This document shows positions 55,301-64,000 of a stretch of DNA of 64,000 nucleotides, piece after piece (positions within the stretch are counted from its first letter, which is position 1; every line of letters begins with the position of its first letter). A program made the translations under genes and the position numbers. The DNA is from Pseudomonas sp. FEN (GTDB lineage: Bacteria; Pseudomonadota; Gammaproteobacteria; Pseudomonadales; Pseudomonadaceae): the NCBI RefSeq assembly GCF_904067045.1, contig NZ_CAJFDC010000010.1:62001-126000 (forward strand), in the 5' to 3' direction. The notes beneath the pieces are model-generated. The model was not told where the DNA came from. It was given only the letters and a program-made list of their open reading frames with translations, and searched no databases.

Positions 55301-55988
55301 TGACATTGCGCAAATAGCCCTTGTTGATCAGGTAGTGGGTCGAGATCGTGTCCCCCAGGAACACGTCGGCCTGGTCGAACGCCACGGCGTTGAGCGCGTT
55401 CAGGTAGGAGGGATAGAACTGCAGCGTGGCGTTGGGATACAGCGCCTTGATCTCGTCCAGCGGCAAGTAGTGGTAGACCATGCTCAGGCGCATCCCCGCC
55501 AGGCCATCGTTCAGGGCGCGGGTTTCGTCTTCACGGGTGACCAGCACCGGCTGGTCGATGGCGTAGGGGCTCGAGAGCGCGATGTTCTTGTTGACCGCCT
55601 CGAAGCCGTTGGCGCTGCCGAGCAGGTCGATGCGACCTTGTTCGAGCGCGCTGATGGCGGCTTCCCGGGTGGCAAAGCTCTGTACCTTGATGGGCAAGCC
55701 CAGGGCTCTGCCCAGGATGCCGGCGTAGTCGGCGGTGATACCTTCATAGTCACGCCCGCTGACGGTCATGTCGAAGGGCGGATAGTCCGGGGCGGAGGTG
55801 CCGAGCACCAGTTCGCGCTGGTCCTGGATCCAGCGCCGCTGTTCCTTGTCCAGCGCGACCTCCATGTGGCTGGCGCTTGAGCGGCTGAGCAATGAGAAGT
55901 GAGTGACACTTGGGGTCTCTGCAAGCGCTGACAGGCACAGGCACAAGCCTGTGATCACCATCAGATAGTCCTTTATGCGCATGGGCAT
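52341..55988 (-). CDS. BvgS/RocS-type hybrid sensor kinase
   Basis: A 1215-aa sensor with signal peptide, two periplasmic SBP-type domains ([28 protein letters not shown]), one transmembrane helix ([15 protein letters not shown]), PAS, HisKA ([12 protein letters not shown]), HATPase, receiver ([14 protein letters not shown]) and a C-terminal HPt ([11 protein letters not shown]). This matches RocS1/BvgS/EvgS architecture. ATG 55988 is chosen; GTG 56000 and ATG 55982 are alternatives. The cognate regulator is the gene just upstream. Confidence 0.88.
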   Translation of the reverse strand: MPMRIKDYLMVITGLCLCLSALAETPSVTHFSLLSRSSASHMEVALDKEQRRWIQDQRELVLGTSAPDYPPFDMTVSGRDYEGITADYAGILGRALGLPIKVQSFATREAAISALEQGRIDLLGSANGFEAVNKNIALSSPYAIDQPVLVTREDETRALNDGLAGMRLSMVYHYLPLDEIKALYPNATLQFYPSYLNALNAVAFDQADVFLGDTISTHYLINKGYLRNVKMANFGRHEAYGFSFAVRGDNNALLGAVNATLKAIPTSERENIARRWSAGSDILLTDHKLQLTAREERWLKEHPVARVVVNEALAPVTFFDANNTFRGVTADLLELIRLRTGLRFEVQRSRSLEDMINRVKNHQADIIAAVSPTNERENILHFSRPYMENSYVLLTAKGGDSASNLEQMQGRSLAVIRGNPLLNYLRSDFPQIRLIETDDSLKAAELLAQGQADGAVSSLVIANYLIASQTFDDKLQISTTIGTQQAIFALATARGATELSSILDKALLSIAPDELGIINNRWRGYTSASDSYWRNYHRLILQIVIGAGALLLLSLGWNAYMRRQIRQRQLAERALSDQFEFMRALVNGTPHPIYVRDREGRLQTCNDSYLQAFSTKLEDVIGKRVMDAYQDNDLEAREYQADYQRVMAEGTAQICDRTLHIGDRRMTIYHWILPYRNSLGEVQGIIGGWIDISERRELFDELRAAKDQADSANRAKSTFLATMSHEIRTPMNAVIGMLELTLKRADQGHLDRPAIEVAYNSAKDLLELIGDILDIARIESGRLSLSPERVNLSELVESVVRVFDGLARQKQLDLVVQLPEGHGIGDILIDPLRFKQILSNLISNAIKFTEHGQVTIGLLMQPASGAQRTHMSLTVQDTGIGISAADQARLFEPFVQADNSGHLARSGAGLGLVICRSLCEMMGGTLALSSRPGEGTRVVVTLELDSLEATQGIANRDPELALPSQALNVLVVDDHPANRLLMCQQLGFLGHSFATAQNGASGLQAWKDGHFDLVIVDCNMPVLNGYEMTRRLREHEASHDLAPCAVFGFTANAQPEERTRCKEAGMDDCLFKPISLTTLNQKLADVTPRPRKSTFSLDGLNALTGGEPLLLRRLIDELLSSCQADREELLQLPVGGDRLALLDMAHKIKGAARIAQASDLVEHCETLEQQCQQDAPTPRIEAARRSIVRALLELETALREHTDPAPEKMPGQDHT

Positions 55989-55996
55989 TGGTTTTC

Positions 55997-56626
55997 TCAC
56001 ACTACCGCGTTGCGTTTGGCCATCTCGATAAGCTCTACCAAGGATTTGGCTTTCAATTTTTGCATGAGTCTTTTCTTGTAGGTGCTGACGGTCTTGTTGC
56101 TGAGAAACATGCCCTTGGCGATTTCCTTGTTGGTTCGTCCCTGGGCAAACAGTTGCAGGACCATCAGTTCCCGATCATTTACCAGTTTGAATAATTCGAT
56201 CTCCGGATTTTCCGGTCCCTCTTTTCGCGCACCGATCAGTGCCTGGCTTGGGAAGTAATTGTAGCCGGACAGTACCGCCTTGATCGCGCTCAGGAGTTCG
56301 CTCAAGTCTTCTGCCTTGCAAACATAACCCGAAGCGCCGGATTGCATGCAGCGCATCGCGAACAGGTTGGGCGTCTGGGCGGTCAGCACCAGGGTCTTGA
56401 GCGGCGAATTCATGGCATTGAAGCGGGCCAGGACCTCCAGGCCATCCAGTTTGGGGATGCTGATATCCAGGATGACCAGGTCCGGCATGCACTCACGGAC
56501 CATTTGCATCGCATCGACACCGTTATCGGTTTCCCCGACTATTTCATAACAATCCTCCTGTTCCAACAATATCCTGATGGCCAGGCGGACAACGGGGTGG
56601 TCGTCGACGATAAAAACCGAGTTCAT
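55997..56626 (-). CDS. NarL-type response regulator, RocA/EvgA-like
   Basis: A 209-aa regulator with an N-terminal receiver (phospho-Asp in VILDISIPKLDG, Lys in VCKAEDL) and a C-terminal LuxR-type HTH (GRTNKEIAKGMFLSNKTVSTYKKRL). It lies nine bases before the hybrid kinase and is the expected target of its phosphorelay. In P. aeruginosa the related RocA1 controls fimbriae and biofilm genes. Confidence 0.88.
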   Translation of the reverse strand: MNSVFIVDDHPVVRLAIRILLEQEDCYEIVGETDNGVDAMQMVRECMPDLVILDISIPKLDGLEVLARFNAMNSPLKTLVLTAQTPNLFAMRCMQSGASGYVCKAEDLSELLSAIKAVLSGYNYFPSQALIGARKEGPENPEIELFKLVNDRELMVLQLFAQGRTNKEIAKGMFLSNKTVSTYKKRLMQKLKAKSLVELIEMAKRNAVV

Positions 56627-56930
56627 AATAAAGTCCCATACGAGCTGCTTGGAAAGCGCGAACCTTAGCTCAGTTGGACAAGCAGGCGCATGAAGGGAAG
56701 GCCCTACAGAGGTAGTATAGGAATATTCCTACTCTAATTAGGGTTTTGACTTACGAGTGGCGCAAGTTCTAAAAAGAAAGAGCTATTAAGTATGGGTTCG
56801 CTTGGTTATACGGAATGGTTAATGGTTTATAAAATCTTATAGTGCTTTGGGAAGTTTCCTACTTATAGGTCGGGGTGTTCTTGCCGTGGCAGCCCCCTGG
56901 ACAGAACCCGGGGGGGCTGATGGATTTGTC
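56627..56930. promoter_or_regulatory. Promoter region of the roc-like operon with palindrome
   Basis: An AT-rich 304-base region without a gene. It contains the perfect 14-bp palindrome TAGGAATATTCCTA (56718-56731). Related TTCCTAC half-sites lie at 56856-56862 and, inverted, at about 57445-57451. EvgA-family regulators bind TTCCTACA-like half-sites, so autoregulation is possible. Confidence 0.45.
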
Positions 56931-57389
56931 TCACGAAGAACTGGTGGAGCGAGGTCCGTCGGATGGCTCGGACCAGGCGGGGCCGGCTGTCTCCTGCGCA
57001 GGGCGGTCCAGGCCCAGCGCAGCCTTGAGGGCGCGACCATTCAACGGTTTGCTCAGGCAACCGAGCAACGGTAGCCGCCGTTCCAGCGCGAGGGCGCTGA
57101 GGGCATCGAGTTCTTCGTTGCTGAGACTGCTGAGCAGGATCGCCTGATTGATCATGCCGCCGCGGCAGGCGGTTTCGATCAGGTCCAGCCCCAGCGCGTC
57201 CGGCAGGCATTGGTCGCAAAGCATCAGGTCGAACGGTATGTGGGTCGAATCCAGCGCGCTCAAGGCTTCCCGGGCATTGAGCGTCGGCGTCAGGTCGTGG
57301 AAGCCATAGCTGTTGAGCAGGCTCTGTGTGGCGGCCAGTTGAAAGGGGTGATCCTCTACCAGCAACACGCGTAAGTTGTGTTTGGGCAT
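56931..57389 (-). CDS. Single-domain response regulator (RocR-like receiver without EAL)
   Basis: A 152-aa protein that is one receiver domain: acidic pair in LLVEDHP, phospho-Asp in LMLCDQCLPD, and Lys in CLSKPLNG. The tail has no helical output domain. In P. aeruginosa the roc locus encodes RocR, a receiver fused to EAL; here only the receiver part is present. It may compete for phosphate from the sensor. Confidence 0.8.
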   Translation of the reverse strand: MPKHNLRVLLVEDHPFQLAATQSLLNSYGFHDLTPTLNAREALSALDSTHIPFDLMLCDQCLPDALGLDLIETACRGGMINQAILLSSLSNEELDALSALALERRLPLLGCLSKPLNGRALKAALGLDRPAQETAGPAWSEPSDGPRSTSSS

Positions 57390-57591
57390 GGTGTTTTCCG
57401 GGCGACCTGTCGACTCGGGACAAGGCTACATAGGTAGGCGCTGTGTAGGAAAATATGCCTGGAATCGGGCGCTTGTTGAATGGCAGGTCAGCTTGAGTGT
57501 GGGCGGCAGACATAAGAGGAAAGCAATTATTTCAGTGGGCCGAAGCCGTGATCAATCAGTTGATTCCCGTGCCCGCGTAGGTTTTGTCCTG

Positions 57592-57627
57592 CCAGGCGGC
57601 CCGCCTTGGTCAGGGCGGGCCGCCTGG
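57592..57627 (-). other. Strong hairpin just after dgt
   Basis: A 14-bp stem CCAGGCGGCCCGCC/GGCGGGCCGCCTGG starts three bases after the dgt stop. There is no T run on the dgt strand, so it is a stability structure or a weak terminator. Confidence 0.6.
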
Positions 57628-57629
57628 CC

Positions 57630-58961
57630 TTATACCGGGCTGGAGCGACCGGTCATTTCCCGGGCCATTTCGCTGGCATAGCTGTCCGTCATACCGGCGA
57701 TGAAGTCGATCACCCGCAGAAATGAGGTGTGCAGCGGCCACTCGGGTTGCGGTGCGCTGTTACCCAGCAGATCGAGGATGCGCCGATGCTTGAACGACGG
57801 CGTGCGTCCGCCATGTTGTTCCAGGGCCGCGCCACAGAAGGCGTTCAGGAGGATTTCCAGGGTGGTGTAGGCGCCGATCTCATGCAGAGTCTTGCGCTTG
57901 TCCTGGAAGATTTTCTTGCGCGCGATGTCCTTGGCGTTGAGTACACAGCGTTTGGCCGGGCCGTGCATGTGCTCCACCAGGTCCCCCGACAGGGTGCCGG
58001 CCAACAGCGCATCCTGTTGCTCGACGAAGGCCCTGGCGGCGGCATTGGTCAGGTGTTCGATGGCCTTGCCGCGCAGGATCGCCAGCTTGCGCCGCCTGGA
58101 GTCCTGGGGCCCGAGTTGCCGGTAGGTTTCCGGCAGGTCGTCGCCCACCAGGCCGAGCAGCAGGGACTCGACCTCGGCATAGTCGAGCAGCTCCATTTCC
58201 AGGCCGTCTTCCAGGTCGATCAGGGCATAGCAGATATCGTCCGCGGCCTCCATCAGGTAGACCAGCGGATGGCGCGCCCAGCGTTGTTCCTCCAACTGCG
58301 GCAGGCCGAGTTTGTGGGCGATCTGTTCGAGGATCGGCAACTCGCTCTGGTAGCAGCCGAACTTGTGCTTCTTGTACCCCAGCGAATCGGCGTGCCGGGC
58401 CGTCCACGGGTACTTGAGGTAGGTGCCGAGGGTGGCGTAGGTCAGGCGGGTACCGCCGTCGAACTGATGGTATTCAAGCTGGGTCAGTACCCGGAAGCCC
58501 TGGGCGTTGCCTTCGAAGTTGAGGAAGTCATTGCCTTCGGCCGGGCTCATGCCGTCCAGCCAGCCGCGTCCGGCCGCCTGCTGGAACCAGTGGCGAATGG
58601 CGTCCTCGCCGGAGTGGCCGAACGGCGGGTTACCGATGTCATGGGCCAGGCAGGCCGATTGCACGACCATGCCCAGGTCGCTCGGCTCGCACCAGGCCGG
58701 CAGGGCGTCGCGCAGGGTTTCACCGACGCGCATGCCCAGGGAACGACCGACGCAACTGACTTCCAGCGAGTGGGTCAGGCGGGTATGGATATGGTCGTTG
58801 CTGGTCACCGGGTGCACCTGGGTCTTGCGCCCCAGGCGGCGGAAGGCACCGGAGAAGATGATGCGGTCATGGTCTTTGTGGAAGGGGCTGCGCCCCAGTT
58901 CTTCGGGGCTGTGCAGCGATTTTCCGAGGCGTTCGCGGGTAAGCAGTGTGTGCCAATCCAA
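57630..58961 (-). CDS. dgt: dGTPase-type HD triphosphohydrolase
   Basis: A 443-aa HD-fold enzyme releasing triphosphate from dNTPs. The first His is in [10 protein letters not shown] and the HD pair in [16 protein letters not shown]. The start is set at TTG 58961 ([16 protein letters not shown] read as Met), with GGAG nine bases upstream. A TTG at 59021 would add 20 poorly conserved residues. Confidence 0.9.
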   Translation of the reverse strand: MDWHTLLTRERLGKSLHSPEELGRSPFHKDHDRIIFSGAFRRLGRKTQVHPVTSNDHIHTRLTHSLEVSCVGRSLGMRVGETLRDALPAWCEPSDLGMVVQSACLAHDIGNPPFGHSGEDAIRHWFQQAAGRGWLDGMSPAEGNDFLNFEGNAQGFRVLTQLEYHQFDGGTRLTYATLGTYLKYPWTARHADSLGYKKHKFGCYQSELPILEQIAHKLGLPQLEEQRWARHPLVYLMEAADDICYALIDLEDGLEMELLDYAEVESLLLGLVGDDLPETYRQLGPQDSRRRKLAILRGKAIEHLTNAAARAFVEQQDALLAGTLSGDLVEHMHGPAKRCVLNAKDIARKKIFQDKRKTLHEIGAYTTLEILLNAFCGAALEQHGGRTPSFKHRRILDLLGNSAPQPEWPLHTSFLRVIDFIAGMTDSYASEMAREMTGRSSPV

Positions 58962-59042
58962 GGCGGGGCTCTCCGTTGGTGACTGATGCCCCAGCTTCCC
59001 GTTTAGTGCGTCTGCCTGCAAGCGAAACTATGCAAGCAAACC

Positions 59043-60206
59043 TTATAGGCCGGCGGCATCGATATCGATCAGCAGCAGCCGTTGGCCGTTGTCGAAGAAT
59101 TGCCCGGCGGTCAGGCAATACTGGTTGCTGGTGGCGTCGCGATAGGTGCTGGAGAGGATCAGTCGCCGTTCGTCCCAGCCTTCAGCCAGCAAGTGATAGA
59201 AGTAGGGCCGCCAGGACCAGTTGTGGCCCAGGTAGCTGCTGTCGGCCTGCCAGGCATTGTTGCGCCACTCCAGATTCGGGGTGAGCTGGGTGCCATGGCG
59301 ATCGCATTGGTAGAAGCGCAGCAGCCAGGGGTAGCCGTCGGGCTGGGGCAATTGGCTGAGCGGTGCCTGGCCCTGGGCCCAGCTCTGGAGTGTGTTCATG
59401 AGTCCGCCCAATTGCTGGCGCAGGCTCATCAGGCGGGTGCGTTCGGCCAGCTTCTGCTGCACATAGCGCTCCCTGAGTTCGGCGAAACGGGCGACAAAGG
59501 CGTCGGTGGCAAAGAACTCCAGCTCAGCCCTGGCGAACAGATACCCCTGTACGTAGCGTGAGCCGCACTCGAGGGCGAAATTCAGTTCGGCCTCGGTTTC
59601 CACGCCTTCGGCGATGATCCAGCAGCCGGTCTTTTCCGCCATTTGCGCCAGGGCCTTGACCACTTCGCTGCTGGGGCCGCCGCGGGCCGCGGCCTGGAAC
59701 AGGCGCATGTCGAGCTTGAGAATATCTGGCTGCAAGGCCAGCACCCGATCAAGTTGGGAGTAACCGGCTCCGAAATCGTCGATGGCAATGCGCGCGCCGG
59801 CCTCCCGATAGCGGCTGACCACTTCGGCCAGGCGCAGGCTGTCGCCGCCCAGTTCGGTGATTTCGAAGACAATGCGCCGTGGATCGACCTTGTGCCGCGC
59901 CAGTTGTTTGAGGCTCGGCAAGGCCTGGCCGTTGCTCAGGCGACTGATCCAGCGTGGCGACATGTTCAGGCTCAGGAACCAGTCCCGGGGTGCTTCATGC
60001 AGCCGGCTCAGGGCGTTGTCGCGGATCTGTCGGTCCAGGCGTCGCAGGGCTGCGGAGGGCGCGCGCGGATCGGCGAACAGCGGTCCCACGGAGGTCAGTT
60101 GGCCGTTGGCCTGGCGCAGTCGGCCAAGGGCCTCGACACCAGCGATACGGCCGGTGGCGGTATCGATGAACGGCTGGAAGCAGGCGAGCGGTTGCCCGTC
60201 GATCAC
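59043..60206 (-). CDS. EAL-domain cyclic di-GMP phosphodiesterase
   Basis: A 387-aa protein: an EAL domain (residues 1-240) and a C-terminal ligand domain of the YkuI_C/Cache type (GYPWLLRFYQCDRHGTQL, WRPYFYHLL). All catalytic elements are present: EALGRL, LNMSP, FEITELG, DDFGAGYS, LKLDMRL, IAEGVET, QGYLF. It should hydrolyse cyclic di-GMP. GTG start with AAGGAGG. Neighbouring gene order differs from the roc locus, so it is treated as separate. Confidence 0.87.
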   Translation of the reverse strand: MIDGQPLACFQPFIDTATGRIAGVEALGRLRQANGQLTSVGPLFADPRAPSAALRRLDRQIRDNALSRLHEAPRDWFLSLNMSPRWISRLSNGQALPSLKQLARHKVDPRRIVFEITELGGDSLRLAEVVSRYREAGARIAIDDFGAGYSQLDRVLALQPDILKLDMRLFQAAARGGPSSEVVKALAQMAEKTGCWIIAEGVETEAELNFALECGSRYVQGYLFARAELEFFATDAFVARFAELRERYVQQKLAERTRLMSLRQQLGGLMNTLQSWAQGQAPLSQLPQPDGYPWLLRFYQCDRHGTQLTPNLEWRNNAWQADSSYLGHNWSWRPYFYHLLAEGWDERRLILSSTYRDATSNQYCLTAGQFFDNGQRLLLIDIDAAGL

Positions 60207-60326
60207 GGAACCTCCTTGGTTTGGGTCTTGTGGGGCTGACTGCGGCGGGCAGGGTCGATCGAGCGCGGGCCGGGGCGCGTGCTCAATCGGATGGCTGTTG
60301 CAAGAATGCAGCCAGTTTCGCTGGCG

Positions 60327-60668
60327 TCAGGATTTCGGCGCGGTGCCGCGCAGCGCCAGCCGAATCAGCGGCAACAGGCTGGCACCCAGGCGCGCCCAGC
60401 GTGACAGGCTGTCCACGCCACCGCCTTTGGCGCCCCTGCCGCTCATGAAGCCGAGCAGCGCGACGATACCGATACCCCACAAGGGCGCGTGCTTGAGGCC
60501 GAGGCTCGCCTGCCAGTTCTGGCCCAGGCCACGCATGCGCTGCAAGGGTTGCAGCAGCTCCCGGGATTCATGGCGGATTTCCTGGCGATGCATTTCCATG
60601 CGCAGGCGGACCAGTGCCTTGCGCATGTCCCGGCGTGAATGGAGCTGCGTCAGATCGGGCAAGCTCAT
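60327..60668 (-). CDS. YqjK-like small membrane protein
   Basis: A 113-aa protein with a charged helical N-terminal half (LHSRRDMRKALVRLRMEMHR), one hydrophobic stretch (PLWGIGIVALLGF) and a basic end. It is the third gene of a DUF883-YqjE-type operon and overlaps the previous gene by four bases. No biochemical role is known to me. Confidence 0.7.
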   Translation of the reverse strand: MSLPDLTQLHSRRDMRKALVRLRMEMHRQEIRHESRELLQPLQRMRGLGQNWQASLGLKHAPLWGIGIVALLGFMSGRGAKGGGVDSLSRWARLGASLLPLIRLALRGTAPKS

Positions 60669-61042
60669 GGCAGCAGTCGCTCCCTGTCGTTGGCCAACTC
60701 TTCAAGGGTGGCATGGAAGGGTGACGACTCATCGAAGATCGCCGCTTTCAGGCGCAGGGCACAGAACAGCGTGGCCAGGCTGTAAAAGACGCACAGGCCG
60801 ATGATCGCGGCCAGGCGCCAGTTGTCCCAGAGCAGGATCAGCACCAGCGCCGACAACCCCACCAGCAACAGCAGGCCGAACACCAGGGTCAGCCCGGCGA
60901 ACAGCAGCAGGCTTACGGTGCGGGCTTTCTGCTCCTGCAATTCAATGCCGAACAGTTCGACATGACTGTGCAACAGGCCGAGGAAGGCCGCGCCCAGGCG
61001 GCGTGTCGAGGAACCGCTGGCGGTCGACTCATCGCTAGCCAT
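60665..61042 (-). CDS. YqjE-like (phage-holin family) membrane protein
   Basis: A 125-aa protein with two hydrophobic helices in the middle (VSLLLFAGLTLVFGLLLLVG and LAAIIGLCVFYSLATLF). This is the holin_3_6/YqjE layout. It lies between the DUF883 and YqjK-like genes, with tight spacing. Confidence 0.8.
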   Translation of the reverse strand: MASDESTASGSSTRRLGAAFLGLLHSHVELFGIELQEQKARTVSLLLFAGLTLVFGLLLLVGLSALVLILLWDNWRLAAIIGLCVFYSLATLFCALRLKAAIFDESSPFHATLEELANDRERLLP

Positions 61043-61044
61043 GA

Positions 61045-61359
61045 TCAGCGCCGCGTTGCCAGCAGGCCGACGAGAAAGCCGATACCGGCGGCGATCCCGA
61101 TGGACTGCCAGGGTTTGGCCTGGACGTAGGCTTCGGTTGCTTCGACCGCCACCTGGCTGCGATCGCGCAGGGACGCTTCGGTCAGTTGCAGGGTTTCGCG
61201 GGCCTTGAGCAGGCTTTCGCGAATCTGCTCGCGCAACTCGTCGGCCTGCTCGCCGGCCAGGCTGGCGGTGTGCTCGAGCAGGCGTTCAGCGTCGCTGACC
61301 AGGGTCTGAAAATCCGCCATCAGTATTTCTTGAGCCGTCTGTGCCGTTTTGCGAGCCAT
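61045..61359 (-). CDS. DUF883 (ElaB/YqjD) family protein
   Basis: A 104-aa protein with a long amphipathic helical region (EILMADFQTLVSDAERLLEH) and one C-terminal membrane anchor ending GFLVGLLATRR, typical of ElaB/YqjD. E. coli relatives bind ribosomes at the membrane. The ATG at 61359 has GGAG upstream; the longer ORF further upstream is not supported. Confidence 0.87.
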   Translation of the reverse strand: MARKTAQTAQEILMADFQTLVSDAERLLEHTASLAGEQADELREQIRESLLKARETLQLTEASLRDRSQVAVEATEAYVQAKPWQSIGIAAGIGFLVGLLATRR

Positions 61360-61696
61360 GATGTTCTCCGTGAAAGGCGTCGTGACAAGTGTGTGAAGGT
61401 TTCGAGTGCGAGCCCCGCGTGAAGGTTCACCGCGACTGGCTGGTACAACTTTTGCTATGTGCTGGTGCGTTGTGCCGGGCGTGTGCGCCTTATTTGGGCG
61501 TTCCAGAGCCCTGGCCTGCGAAAACCATACCTCAAATAATTGTAAATGCGGAAAAAAGCCAAAAGTTCTCTGTGCTTCATTCTTCGCTCTGCGCCAAAGC
61601 GGTTCGCCAGCGGATTCGGTTGGCGCCAATCTGGTGCGAAATGCAAGTGAATGAACTGCTTTGGTGCTTTTCCCCGACTTCAGGTCTGCCGTCTCC
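61360..61696. other. Divergent promoter region, DUF883 operon and amt
   Basis: 337 bases without a convincing gene. The middle (about 61530-61570) is AT-rich (AATAATTGTAAATGCGG). No defined operator was recognised. Confidence 0.4.
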
Positions 61697-62905
61697 ATGG
61701 AAAACTTGCAAAGCGCTGTGGACACTCTGGTCCATGGTTCCAACACCCTGTTCATTCTACTCGGTGCGGTCATGGTTCTGGCCATGCACGCCGGTTTCGC
61801 CTTTCTGGAAGTCGGGACCGTCCGGCAAAAGAACCAGGTCAATGCCTTGTCGAAGATCCTCAGCGACTTCGCCATTTCGACCCTGGCCTATTTCTTTATA
61901 GGCTACTGGGTTTCCTACGGCGTCAGCTTTTTGCAGCCGGCGGCGCAAATCAGTGGCGACCACGGTTATGGCCTGGTCAAGTTCTTCTTCCTGTTGACCT
62001 TCGCGGCGGCGATTCCGGCGATCATCTCCGGCGGCATTGCCGAGCGGGCGCGGTTTGCCCCGCAGTTGTGCGCCACCGCGCTGATCGTGGCCTTCATCTA
62101 TCCATTTTTCGAAGGCTTGGTCTGGAACGGCAACTTTGGTCTGCAGGCGTGGCTGTTGGCTCGTTTTGGCGCCAGTTTCCATGATTTCGCCGGCTCCGTG
62201 GTGGTGCACGCCATGGGGGGCTGGCTGGCGCTGGCGGCGGTACTGTTGCTCGGGCCGCGCCAGGGGCGCTATCGCGAGGGGCGCCTGGTGGCGTTCGCGC
62301 CGTCGAGCATTCCGTTCCTGGCCCTGGGCTCGTGGATCCTGATCGTCGGCTGGTTCGGTTTCAACGTCATGAGCGCACAGACCCTGCAAGGGGTGAGCGG
62401 GCTGGTGGCGGTCAATTCCTTGATGGCGATGGTCGGCGGCACGGTGACGGCGTTGATCGTCGGTCGCAATGACCCGGGCTTTCTGCATAACGGGCCCCTG
62501 GCCGGGCTGGTGGCGATCTGCGCCGGTTCTGACCTGATGCACCCGGTGGGGGCGCTGGTCACCGGCGCGGTGGCGGGCGGGTTGTTTGTCTGGTGCTTTA
62601 TCGCGGCTCAGAGCCAGTGGAAGATCGACGATGTGCTGGGTGTCTGGCCGTTGCATGGCCTGTGCGGGGTCTGGGGCGGGATTGCCTGTGGGATCTTCGG
62701 GCAGCAGGCGTTGGGTGGCCTGGGTGGCGTCAGCCTGGTCAGCCAGTTGATTGGCACCGCGCTGGGGGTGGTGGTGGCCCTGGCCGGCGGCTTTGCGGTG
62801 TATGGGGTGATCAAGGCGGTGCATGGCCTGCGGCTGAGTCAGGAAGAGGAGTACTACGGTGCCGACCTGTCGATTCACAAGATCGGCGCGGTGAGCCAGG
62901 ACTGA
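61697..62905 (+). CDS. amt: Ammonium transporter, Amt family
   Basis: A 402-aa membrane protein with about eleven hydrophobic segments. The family motif ISGGIAERARF, the first pore His in DFAGSVVVHAMGG, and the second in PLHGLCGVWGG are present. The ATG at 61697 (MENLQSAVDTLVH) is chosen. No glnK gene is adjacent. It may be regulated by nitrogen supply, but no NtrC site was identified. Confidence 0.9.
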   Translation: MENLQSAVDTLVHGSNTLFILLGAVMVLAMHAGFAFLEVGTVRQKNQVNALSKILSDFAISTLAYFFIGYWVSYGVSFLQPAAQISGDHGYGLVKFFFLLTFAAAIPAIISGGIAERARFAPQLCATALIVAFIYPFFEGLVWNGNFGLQAWLLARFGASFHDFAGSVVVHAMGGWLALAAVLLLGPRQGRYREGRLVAFAPSSIPFLALGSWILIVGWFGFNVMSAQTLQGVSGLVAVNSLMAMVGGTVTALIVGRNDPGFLHNGPLAGLVAICAGSDLMHPVGALVTGAVAGGLFVWCFIAAQSQWKIDDVLGVWPLHGLCGVWGGIACGIFGQQALGGLGGVSLVSQLIGTALGVVVALAGGFAVYGVIKAVHGLRLSQEEEYYGADLSIHKIGAVSQD

Positions 62906-62988
62906 TCCGGCCCGGTTCAAGAGGATGGCTCGACGCTCTCTCGGCGCGGGCCTAAAATAGAGACCTCTCTTGGACCGGACCTTGCCCC

Positions 62989-63228
62989 ATGCCTCCTGAA
63001 TGCCAGCTGTTCGGCACCTTGGGTTGCCATCTCTGTGAACTCGCCGAAGCGCAACTGATGCCGCTGGTCGTCGAGCACGGCCTGATGGTGGAACTGGTGG
63101 ATATCGCCGACAGCGAAGCCTTGTTCGAAACCTATGGCTTGCGTATCCCGGTCCTGCGCCGCGTGGATACGGGGGCCGAACTGGGTTGGCCCTTTGATGT
63201 CGAGCAGGTCGTGACCTTTCTGAGTTGA
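62989..63228 (+). CDS. Glutaredoxin-like protein (DUF836)
   Basis: A 79-aa thioredoxin-fold protein with the redox pair GTLGCHLCELA and the cis-Pro in LRIPVLRR. It stands 83 bases after amt in the same direction. A substrate is not known. Confidence 0.82.
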   Translation: MPPECQLFGTLGCHLCELAEAQLMPLVVEHGLMVELVDIADSEALFETYGLRIPVLRRVDTGAELGWPFDVEQVVTFLS

Positions 63229-63394
63229 ACCTCTTTTCAGCACTCCAGCAGCGGATCGGTCGATCCGTCGTGCGCTTGCCGAGCCCTTCTGTTTCATCAA
63301 ATTACCTGCGGTTGCGCTTGAAAAACGACTGTGCTTACGTCGCTGCATGACGTTTGACGCAGCACGTTCCAGTGGTGCAAGGGAGGGAGATGAA

Positions 63395-63595
63395 ATGAAA
63401 GGGAGGTCGATTCTGCTGGTCAACCAACTGGGCGGTCGCAAGTTTCTGGCCACCGTGGTGGTTGGCGTAAGCACCGCGATGTTGACCTGGTATGGAAAGA
63501 TTGATGGTGGGACCTACGCCATGGTGATCCTCGGCACTGTGGGCTCGTTCATCGGCGGCAACGTCTATGGAAAAGTCCACCCCAGGGAATCATGA
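63395..63595 (+). CDS. Small membrane protein, phage-related in appearance
   Basis: A 66-aa protein starting MKGRSILLVNQLGGRKFLAT with two hydrophobic segments. The layout is similar to small membrane proteins next to phage lysis genes, but no phage genes are seen nearby. GGGAGGGAGATGAA precedes the ATG. Confidence 0.6.
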   Translation: MKGRSILLVNQLGGRKFLATVVVGVSTAMLTWYGKIDGGTYAMVILGTVGSFIGGNVYGKVHPRES

Positions 63596-63645
63596 GGGCG
63601 GCCGGCGGGCGGTAATCGGTTGGCGGGTCATCAAAAAATAAGTTA

Positions 63646-63661
63646 CTGTATGTTTATACAG
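63646..63661. promoter_or_regulatory. LexA-type SOS box
   Basis: CTGTATGTTTATACAG fits the CTGT-N8-ACAG consensus. It lies about 85 bases before the ATG of the last gene. Confidence 0.78.
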
Positions 63662-63745
63662 TTTTCGTTCCGGTGTTGGGACAGGATGCCCACCCTGACG
63701 TGCGCACCCGGGAACGGAATCCAGAGAGATAAAGAGGGTTAAAGC

Positions 63746-64000
63746 ATGCTCAATGTCGAACAATTGAAATCCAGCGTGAACCGCATGTCCGCTGATGTGG
63801 TGCGTGAGGCGGTCCTGGAGTTGCGCCTGGACGGCCTGGTAACGGAAGGCAAGACCCCGTTCAACAAGTTGCACTTCAATACCTGTTTCGCGGAAATCGA
63901 AGCCTTGTTCCAGCGCGCGGGCTATCACCGACAACTGGATGTGGTGGGTTACCAGGGGCTGTTGTATGCGCTCTACGATCCGGGGCGCTGGGAGGCCGTG
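63746..64000 (+). CDS. Hypothetical protein, SOS-linked, cut by the window end
   Basis: The first 85 codons of a cytoplasmic protein (MLNVEQLKSSVNRMSADVV) without a recognised domain. The upstream LexA box suggests damage induction. In P. aeruginosa a similar small gene before a DinG-type helicase gene has such a box, so a helicase could follow; this is memory-based inference. Confidence 0.65.
   Translation, partial: MLNVEQLKSSVNRMSADVVREAVLELRLDGLVTEGKTPFNKLHFNTCFAEIEALFQRAGYHRQLDVVGYQGLLYALYDPGRWEAV

Noticed and set aside
52302..55880. Open frame of 1192 codons on the plus strand opposite the hybrid kinase
   Set aside because: It is the antisense shadow of a high-GC gene with strong third-position bias; the minus strand shows clear kinase domains.
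63395..63595. Remnant prophage indicated by the small holin-like protein
   Set aside because: No other phage gene, integrase or attachment site was seen nearby.

Overview
The window is high-GC DNA of a fluorescent-group Pseudomonas. This rests on gene content and order: a sagS-ospR-gpx-msrB-alaA-htpX-tpm block, a roc-type two-component locus, dgt next to DUF883/YqjE genes, and many Pseudomonas-style REP palindromes. No rRNA, tRNA or CRISPR array was seen. One visibly AT-rich block of about 6.2 kb (7538-13750) does not look like its surroundings and is the main find.

Layout. (1) 1-6864: the end of ccmA and then ccmBCDEFGHI, the cytochrome c maturation operon, plus a small lipoprotein gene and its terminator. 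(2) 6903-14038: remnants of a group II intron sitting directly after that terminator. The remnants share a 194-bp, roughly 96% identical direct repeat and bracket an AT-rich class II lanthipeptide locus on the minus strand. That locus holds a 60-aa Cys/Thr/Ser-rich precursor, a LanM synthetase split by a frameshift, two ABC membrane-domain proteins without ATPase domains, and a stand-alone ABC/SMC-like ATPase. (3) 14192-16912: an exported protein, a sulfate-binding protein and a potassium channel. (4) 17137-29962: an almost complete route from purines to glycerate, with a purine-base permease, PuuD, HiuH, UraD, PuuE, allantoicase, ureidoglycolate lyase, Gcl, Hyi and GlxR. A palindrome of the type TTGTATACAA lies at five promoter positions. 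PuuD ends in a c-type haem domain, so it needs the Ccm system at the start of the window.

(5) 30399-49320: mostly core housekeeping and stress genes, including a MarR/aminotransferase divergon, folE, prmB, deaD with a structured leader, htpX, alaA, msrB, gpx, ospR and sagS. (6) 49327-60206: a signalling region with an HD-GYP protein, a BvgS-type hybrid kinase with its NarL-type regulator, a single receiver-domain protein, dgt and an EAL protein. (7) 60327-64000: three small DUF883/YqjE-type genes, an ammonium transporter, small genes, and a LexA-type box before a gene cut by the window end.

The lanthipeptide locus combines odd features: a frameshift, a Cys-to-Ser change at a cyclase zinc position, a His-to-Thr change in the dehydratase, NBD-less transporter subunits, and no recognisable leader peptidase. 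It may be decaying or it may represent a diverged lanthipeptide system; sequence alone does not decide.
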